Source: an uncultured Ruminococcus sp.
GTDB lineage: Bacteria > Bacillota > Clostridia > Oscillospirales > Acutalibacteraceae
Direction: 5' to 3'
Assembly (NCBI GenBank): GCA_902785365.1
Contig: CACZYC010000003.1
Span: 47,669-111,668 of the forward strand
DNA: 64,000 nucleotides
Shown here: piece after piece, positions 59,776 through 64,000 of the stretch
Layout: each line of letters opens with the position of its first letter
Numbering within the stretch: the stretch's first letter is position 1
Position numbers and translations under genes: made by a program
Notes under the pieces: model-generated
The model's input: only the letters and a program-made list of their open reading frames with translations
Databases searched by the model: none
What the model was told of the DNA's origin: nothing

Positions 59776-60327
59776 ATGATAAGAGAAGTTGAATACAAGG
59801 GAAATACAATTAAATACAACCTTACACGGAAACGTGTAAAGAATATAAATCTGAGAATTAAACCCGACTGTACTGTGGAAGTATCCGCAAATTCAAGAGT
59901 ATCGTTAAAATATCTAGATTCTTTTGTAATCAAAAAAGGCGATTTTATTCTTTCAGCTATGGAAGATTTTAAGAAAAAACAATCTATAAAAATACTTCCT
60001 AAATACACAGATACAGAGTTTGAAATGTATGTTTTTAATAGCTTTGAAAACACATATAAAATGTTTTGGCAGTACAAAATTGATAAACCTCAGCTGAAAT
60101 TCAGAAAAATGAAATCAAGGTGGGGGAGTTGTAATTACGTCAAGTGTATTATAACCCTTAATAAAAACCTGATTTATTGCACAAAAGAGCAAATAGATTA
60201 TGTAATTATTCACGAATTCGCTCATTTGGTAGTACCAAATCATAGCAAAGACTTTTATAATATTGTATTGGAATTCTGTCCTGAATACAAAAGAATAAGA
60301 AAGGAAATGACTGGTATACTTATATGA
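59776..60327 (+). CDS. YgjP-like zinc metallopeptidase-domain protein
   Basis: A 183-aa protein of the YgjP/DUF45 (M48-like) family. The metal site is IIHEFAHLVVPNHSKDFY: HEFAH gives two histidines and the third is in NHS, with the family block MKSRWGSCN upstream. The N-terminal half (~1-85) is a beta-rich extension (INLRIKPDCTVEVSAN). Some members are described as UTP pyrophosphatase-like, but role is uncertain. The ATG follows the sigK stop without a gap, so it may be made in the mother cell at sporulation; it overlaps xth by four bases. Confidence 0.87.
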   Translation: MIREVEYKGNTIKYNLTRKRVKNINLRIKPDCTVEVSANSRVSLKYLDSFVIKKGDFILSAMEDFKKKQSIKILPKYTDTEFEMYVFNSFENTYKMFWQYKIDKPQLKFRKMKSRWGSCNYVKCIITLNKNLIYCTKEQIDYVIIHEFAHLVVPNHSKDFYNIVLEFCPEYKRIRKEMTGILI

Positions 60328-61076
60328 AACTTGTATCTTGGAATGTTAACGGATTCAGAGCATGCCTTAACAAAGGTTTTGCGGACACTTTCGCGGATAT
60401 TAATGCTGATATATTCTGTATTCAAGAGACCAAAATGCAACCTGACCAAGCTGATTTTTCTCCAGAAGGTTATGAAAAATACTTTCACAGCGCAATAAAA
60501 AAGGGGTATTCGGGTACGGCTGTATACACCAGAAAAAAGCCCTTGAATATCACTTGCGGAATAGAAGATAAGCATAACGACGAGGGAAGAGTTATCACGT
60601 GCGAGTATGAGAATTTTTACCTCTTGTGCTGTTATACGCCCAATGCTCAGAACGAACTTAAAAGAATTGACTATCGCATGGAGTTTGAGGATGACCTCAG
60701 AGAATATATGGTTAAGCTCAACAAAAATAAACCTGTTATTTTGTGCGGCGACCTTAATGTGGCTCATACCGAAATCGACCTAAAAAACCCAAAGTCGAAT
60801 CGCGGCAACGCCGGTTTTTCGGACGAAGAACGCGGAAAGTTCGGCGAACTGCTCGACGCCGGATTTATTGACAGCTGGCGTTTTCAGCATCCCGACGTAA
60901 CAGGCGTTTACTCGTGGTGGTCATATAGATTCAACGCGCGCAAGAATAACGCTGGATGGCGTATTGATTATTTTGTTGTTTCCGAAGAAATTAAAGATAA
61001 AATTATAAACACAGACATTTTTACTGATGTACTAGGCTCTGACCACTGTCCCGTAGCGTTGGAGATAGACCTGTAA
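60324..61076 (+). CDS. xth: Exodeoxyribonuclease III / AP endonuclease
   Basis: Repairs abasic sites and 3' blocks in DNA. 250 aa, EEP fold. MKLVSWNVNGFRACLNKGF, FCIQETKMQ (metal Glu), YSGTAVYTRKKP, LCGDLNVAHTEIDL (Asp/Asn), GFIDSWR, WRIDYFVVS and GSDHCPVALEI (catalytic His) all fit ExoA/Xth. It overlaps the preceding peptidase gene by four bases. Confidence 0.95.
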   Translation: MKLVSWNVNGFRACLNKGFADTFADINADIFCIQETKMQPDQADFSPEGYEKYFHSAIKKGYSGTAVYTRKKPLNITCGIEDKHNDEGRVITCEYENFYLLCCYTPNAQNELKRIDYRMEFEDDLREYMVKLNKNKPVILCGDLNVAHTEIDLKNPKSNRGNAGFSDEERGKFGELLDAGFIDSWRFQHPDVTGVYSWWSYRFNARKNNAGWRIDYFVVSEEIKDKIINTDIFTDVLGSDHCPVALEIDL

Positions 61077-61101
61077 TAATACTTTGTATTCCTCATACAA
61101 T
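61074..61101 (+). promoter_or_regulatory. SigE-type promoter of cwlD
   Basis: TAATAAT (61074-61080), 13-base spacer, CATACAAT (61094-61101). The -10 matches the Bacillus SigE consensus fully and the -35 in six of seven positions (KMATATT). It overlaps the xth stop and lies 15 bases before the cwlD ATG. cwlD is a SigE-controlled gene in Bacillus. Confidence 0.7.
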
Positions 61102-61116
61102 TAAGTGGTGAGGATT

Positions 61117-61821
61117 ATGAAAAAAGACAAAACTTTGTATATTATGATTTTCGGGTTATTTGCGGTTTATGTAACACTTATTATTCTGGCGTTTTATAAT
61201 CTGGAAAACTATTCGAGCATCAACGCTTCCACTGCCAATGATGTTACAGTTGTGCTTGACGCGGGACACGGCGGCGAGGACGGCGGAGCGGTATCTAACG
61301 GTATAATTGAAAAGAATATAAACTTGTCAATAACAAAAAAGCTGGGGACTTTGCTCAAATCTGCGGGATTTAATGTTAAATACACCAGAAACAGTGATAT
61401 CATGCTCAATGATAAGGGCTCTACTCTGAGAGAACGCAAAGTCAGCGATATGAAAAATCGCCTGAGTATGTTCAACTGCAACGAAAATAATGTTGTAATA
61501 AGCATTCATCAAAATAAATTTACGCAGGAATCATACAGCGGTACCCAAATATTTTACTCCCCGAACAACGAAAACAGCGCAAAGCTGTCGGAAGCGATAC
61601 GTAAAAATACAGTCGCGCTCTTACAACCGCAAAACAAACGTGAAACTAAAAAAGCAGACCGCGGTATTTACTTACTATATAACACTACCGCGCCCGCTGT
61701 ATTAGTTGAATGTGGGTTTATATCTAACGCTCAGGAAGCCCTTAAACTGAATGACAATGACTATCAGAACAAAATAGCTTTTGCTGTTTTTTCAGGATTT
61801 TTAGAATATTATAATGAATGA
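61117..61821 (+). CDS. cwlD: N-acetylmuramoyl-L-alanine amidase CwlD
   Basis: Zn amidase of the amidase_3 family that strips peptides from MurNAc so that muramic delta-lactam, the mark of spore cortex, can form. 234 aa with an N-terminal hydrophobic anchor (about 9-26), then VVLDAGHGGEDGG (His and downstream Glu in GIIEKNINL as zinc ligands), ISIHQN for the third ligand, and the catalytic Glu in LVECGFISNAQEA. No wall-binding domain, as in CwlD. ATG at 61117 with GGTGAGG just upstream. The SigE-like promoter supports the sporulation assignment. Confidence 0.88.
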   Translation: MKKDKTLYIMIFGLFAVYVTLIILAFYNLENYSSINASTANDVTVVLDAGHGGEDGGAVSNGIIEKNINLSITKKLGTLLKSAGFNVKYTRNSDIMLNDKGSTLRERKVSDMKNRLSMFNCNENNVVISIHQNKFTQESYSGTQIFYSPNNENSAKLSEAIRKNTVALLQPQNKRETKKADRGIYLLYNTTAPAVLVECGFISNAQEALKLNDNDYQNKIAFAVFSGFLEYYNE

Positions 61822-61833
61822 GGAATTACAATT

Positions 61834-63192
61834 ATGGCTAAAATCAAAAGTGTATTTGTATGCTCTGAATGCGGCTACGAAAGCCCTAAGTGGTACGGAA
61901 AATGTCCCGGATGCAGCAACTGGAATACAATGCAGGAGGAAATAAAAGAGAGCGCCAAAGCGACTTCAATATCTCAAAGAAGGGTTTCCGCTTATACTAA
62001 GCCTGTATCCGTCAACGAAATCTCCACAAAAGACGAAGAAAGATTCGACTCAGGTTTCAGAGAGCTCAACAGGGTTTTAGGCGGCGGAATTGTAAAAGGA
62101 AGCCTTGTGTTGCTCGGCGGCGACCCGGGTATCGGAAAATCCACAATACTTATGCAGATATGTAAAAACCTGTCAAGCCTGAACATACTGTATGTATCGG
62201 GAGAGGAGAGCAAACGTCAGTTAAAACTCAGAGCGGACAGGCTTGGAGTGACAGACTCAAACTTGATGATAATGACTGAAACCGATGTTGAAATCATTGT
62301 GGAGGAAATTAAAAGTCAAAAACCCGACCTTGTAATGATTGATTCAATCCAGACAATGATGATAAGAGACCTCAGTTCCTCGGCGGGCAGTATCACACAG
62401 GTCAGAGAAAGCACAAACCTCATTATGCACACCGCTAAAGACTATGATATTCCCGTAATGGTTGTAGGGCATGTCAACAAAGAAGGTTCTATCGCGGGAC
62501 CAAAGGTGCTTGAACATATCGTTGATACTGTTCTTTATTTTGAAGGCGACAAGCAAATGTCGTGCAGAATACTGCGCGCCGTCAAAAACCGTTTTGGCTC
62601 AACAAATGAAATCGGCGTTTTTGAAATGACAGACAAAGGACTGCAAGAAGTTGAAAACCCTTCAAAAATGATGCTCTCAGGCAGACCAAAGGGTGTTTCG
62701 GGAACAGTGGTTACATGTTCACTTGAAGGAACTCGGCCAATTCTGACCGAGATACAAGGGCTCGCAACACAATCCGGCTACGGAAATCCAAGAAGAATGT
62801 CCACGGGATTTGACTATAACAGACTTTCTATGCTTCTTGCTGTACTGGAAAAACGAGCTGGATATTACTTTAATAACATGGACGCATTTGTCAATATTGT
62901 AGGTGGTCTCAGAATTGACGAACCTGCCGTTGATCTCGCAATCTGTATGGCTTTGATAAGCAGCCTGAAAGATATTCCCGTACTGGAAAACGCGGTTGTT
63001 TTTGGCGAGGTCGGACTGGCAGGTGAAATACGCTCTATTTCACAGGCTCAACAGCGTGTAAGCGAAGCAGTAAGACTTGGATTTGATAAGATTATATTAC
63101 CATATCATAACTCTAAGAATGTAGATAATATGGGAGCTGAGGTTATTGGCGTCAAAAATTTAAGACAAGCGTTTGAGGCTATCAGTGAGTAA
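61834..63192 (+). CDS. radA: DNA repair protein RadA (Sms)
   Basis: Branch-migration helicase in recombination. 452 aa. N-terminal C4 zinc site CSECGYESPKWYGKCPGCSN, RecA-like core with Walker A GGDPGIGKST, the RadA-specific KNRFGSTNEIGVFEM, and a C-terminal Lon-like domain (VNIVGGLRIDEPAVDLA, EVGLAGEIRSI). Twelve bases after cwlD and overlapping the next gene by eight. Confidence 0.96.
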   Translation: MAKIKSVFVCSECGYESPKWYGKCPGCSNWNTMQEEIKESAKATSISQRRVSAYTKPVSVNEISTKDEERFDSGFRELNRVLGGGIVKGSLVLLGGDPGIGKSTILMQICKNLSSLNILYVSGEESKRQLKLRADRLGVTDSNLMIMTETDVEIIVEEIKSQKPDLVMIDSIQTMMIRDLSSSAGSITQVRESTNLIMHTAKDYDIPVMVVGHVNKEGSIAGPKVLEHIVDTVLYFEGDKQMSCRILRAVKNRFGSTNEIGVFEMTDKGLQEVENPSKMMLSGRPKGVSGTVVTCSLEGTRPILTEIQGLATQSGYGNPRRMSTGFDYNRLSMLLAVLEKRAGYYFNNMDAFVNIVGGLRIDEPAVDLAICMALISSLKDIPVLENAVVFGEVGLAGEIRSISQAQQRVSEAVRLGFDKIILPYHNSKNVDNMGAEVIGVKNLRQAFEAISE

Positions 63193-63877
63193 GTTTATAA
63201 TATTGTCTGATGAAAAGCCCGAGATAAATGAATATATAAAAAATCTAGGCTTTGAAATTATAGAATCAGATAACATTGAGGAATTATTACCGTTTGAAAG
63301 GCGTCATACGGATATTCAATGTCTGAAAATAATCGACACTTTTTTCGTACTGAAAGAAGCTCGAAAGCTGAAAGATAAGCTGCTATCATTACAGTTAAAA
63401 ACAATTGAAACAGACGAAGAAATCAAGTCTGAATACCCTCAGAACATTCTTTTAAACGCTGTTTATATGAACAATAAGCTATATTGTAAAGCGGATTCTG
63501 TGGCAAGAGCAGTAAAAGAATACTGTGAAAACAATAATATTGAGATTATCAATGTTAATCAAGGCTATACAAAATGCTCCACTGCAATCCTCGGCGACTG
63601 TTTTATTACCGCGGACAAAGGAATTTTTGACGCTATGAGTGAAAATGGGGAAGAGGGGTTGTTGATTGACAGCGGTGATATCGAACTAAACGGTGTAGAT
63701 TATGGATTTATCGGCGGGTGTACTCTTTTTTATAACGGAAGAGCATACTTCACAGGAGATATTACACAGCATAAAAGCTATAAAAGTATAAGTGAATTTC
63801 TTACAGATAGAAATATAGAAATAATATGTCTGTCAAATAGGAAACTATATGATATAGGCGGGTTTATAGTTATATAA
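63185..63877 (+). CDS. DUF6873-type protein of predicted GME fold
   Basis: A 230-aa cytoplasmic protein of the DUF6873 family, assigned by databases to the guanidino-modifying-enzyme-like fold; activity unknown. The best block is GYTKCSTAILGDCFITADKG, then LIDSGDIELNGVDYGFIGGC and FTGDITQHKSYKSI. The D-G-D and Cys residues could form a site, but the catalytic Cys expected for GME enzymes at the C-terminus is not evident (the protein ends YDIGGFIVI). Start chosen is GTG at 63185, five bases after GAGG, inside the end of radA. Confidence 0.75.
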   Translation: MSKFIILSDEKPEINEYIKNLGFEIIESDNIEELLPFERRHTDIQCLKIIDTFFVLKEARKLKDKLLSLQLKTIETDEEIKSEYPQNILLNAVYMNNKLYCKADSVARAVKEYCENNNIEIINVNQGYTKCSTAILGDCFITADKGIFDAMSENGEEGLLIDSGDIELNGVDYGFIGGCTLFYNGRAYFTGDITQHKSYKSISEFLTDRNIEIICLSNRKLYDIGGFIVI

Positions 63878-63883
63878 ACCTGT

Positions 63884-64000
63884 TTATTTTTTGCACCAAA
63901 AGTAAGCGTCAAATAAACCACCGTATTGCCTTCCGCCCGGTGAATGTGCGAAAATATAAGCAAAAACGAAGTGTGCGGTTGTAGTCCGTTGTATTCGAAC
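63884..64000 (-). other. Open frame running off the right edge (possible gene end or repeat)
   Basis: On the minus strand an open frame of 38 codons ends with TAA at 63884-63886; its end reads AHSPGGRQYGGLFDAYFWCK. All three minus-strand frames are open for most of this stretch, which is more like a conserved non-coding repeat than a gene. I cannot tell which without the next bases. Confidence 0.3.

Noticed and set aside
63884..64000. tmRNA or tRNA at the right edge
   Set aside because: ATTCGAAC resembles a T-loop but there is no acceptor stem, CCA or tag frame in the visible bases.

Overview
This window is a stretch of chromosome from an AT-rich, Gram-positive, spore-forming anaerobe of the Clostridia. 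The best guess is an Oscillospirales (Ruminococcus-like) bacterium. The reasons are the sporulation genes (pro-SigK, SpoIVFB-like protease, CwlD, CwlJ plus a GerQ-like partner), the SCIFF peptide with its radical SAM maturase, a V/A-type ATPase operon, the Clostridia-typical TIGR03960/DUF2344 pair, TTG/GTG starts and consensus sigma-A promoters. The assignment is inferred from gene content only. Nearly everything is housekeeping; no phage, IS transposase, CRISPR array or plasmid gene was seen.

Layout. 1-3550 (+): 3' part of a histidine operon, hisD(partial)-C-B-A-I-E, with hisH and hisF absent from their usual places. 3595-10366: mtaB, a secreted GHL10 protein, DUF1294, an RluA-type pseudouridine synthase, then a leftward queA-tgt-yajC-TIGR04086 cluster (queuosine plus Sec accessory). 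10538-13363 (+): asd-dapA-dapB, the lysine/diaminopimelate branch. 13404-18078: BIG2 surface protein, DUF3343 + cysteine-desulfurase-like pair, cdaA-ybbR (c-di-AMP). 18186-22727: rodA (-), fhs-tsaE-tsaB-rpiB (+). 22912-28047: small XRE regulator, MocR-type regulator (-), murD-GNAT-methionine-gamma-lyase-like. 28048-30108: an inverted array of short repeats between convergent genes, malic enzyme (-), RNase P RNA (+), and a 22-bp tandem repeat at the end of an FAD enzyme gene. 30082-33437 (-): two FAD enzymes and a small exporter. 33573-38850 (+): VanZ, MATE, a small membrane protein overlapping a SpoIVFB-like protease, and the TIGR03960/DUF2344 radical SAM pair. 38898-39235: tRNA-Ser(GGA) with a duplicated 3' end. 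39236-42936: YhcC-type radical SAM protein, two small unknowns, GH25 lysozyme. 42982-51520 (-): V-ATPase, order H-I-K-E-C-F-A-B-D. 51521-51967: a structured repeat and tRNA-Ser(CGA). 52061-57352: cwlJ-gerQ-like pair, hemW (-), prfC, Orn/Lys/Arg-decarboxylase-like gene. 57426-63877 (+): SCIFF peptide and maturase, sigK, YgjP-like peptidase, xth, cwlD, radA, DUF6873.

How genes work together. Spore genes are scattered but complementary: the SpoIVFB-like protease could activate the pro-SigK encoded 23 kb away, cwlD has a SigE-like promoter, and CwlJ with a GerQ-like protein would act on cortex at germination. The V-ATPase c-ring carries the Na+-ligand set known from Enterococcus hirae, so it is probably a sodium pump.

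The most unusual signal is a roughly 110-nt structured repeat found beside both tRNA-Ser genes in the window. In both places it lies antisense to and downstream of the tRNA, has a conserved core and a 10-bp hairpin in which three base pairs differ but still pair, carries an inverted remnant of that tRNA's own T-arm, and is followed by a 14-bp copy of that tRNA's own 3' end. It looks like a very small tRNA-targeting element or structured repeat family that I cannot name.
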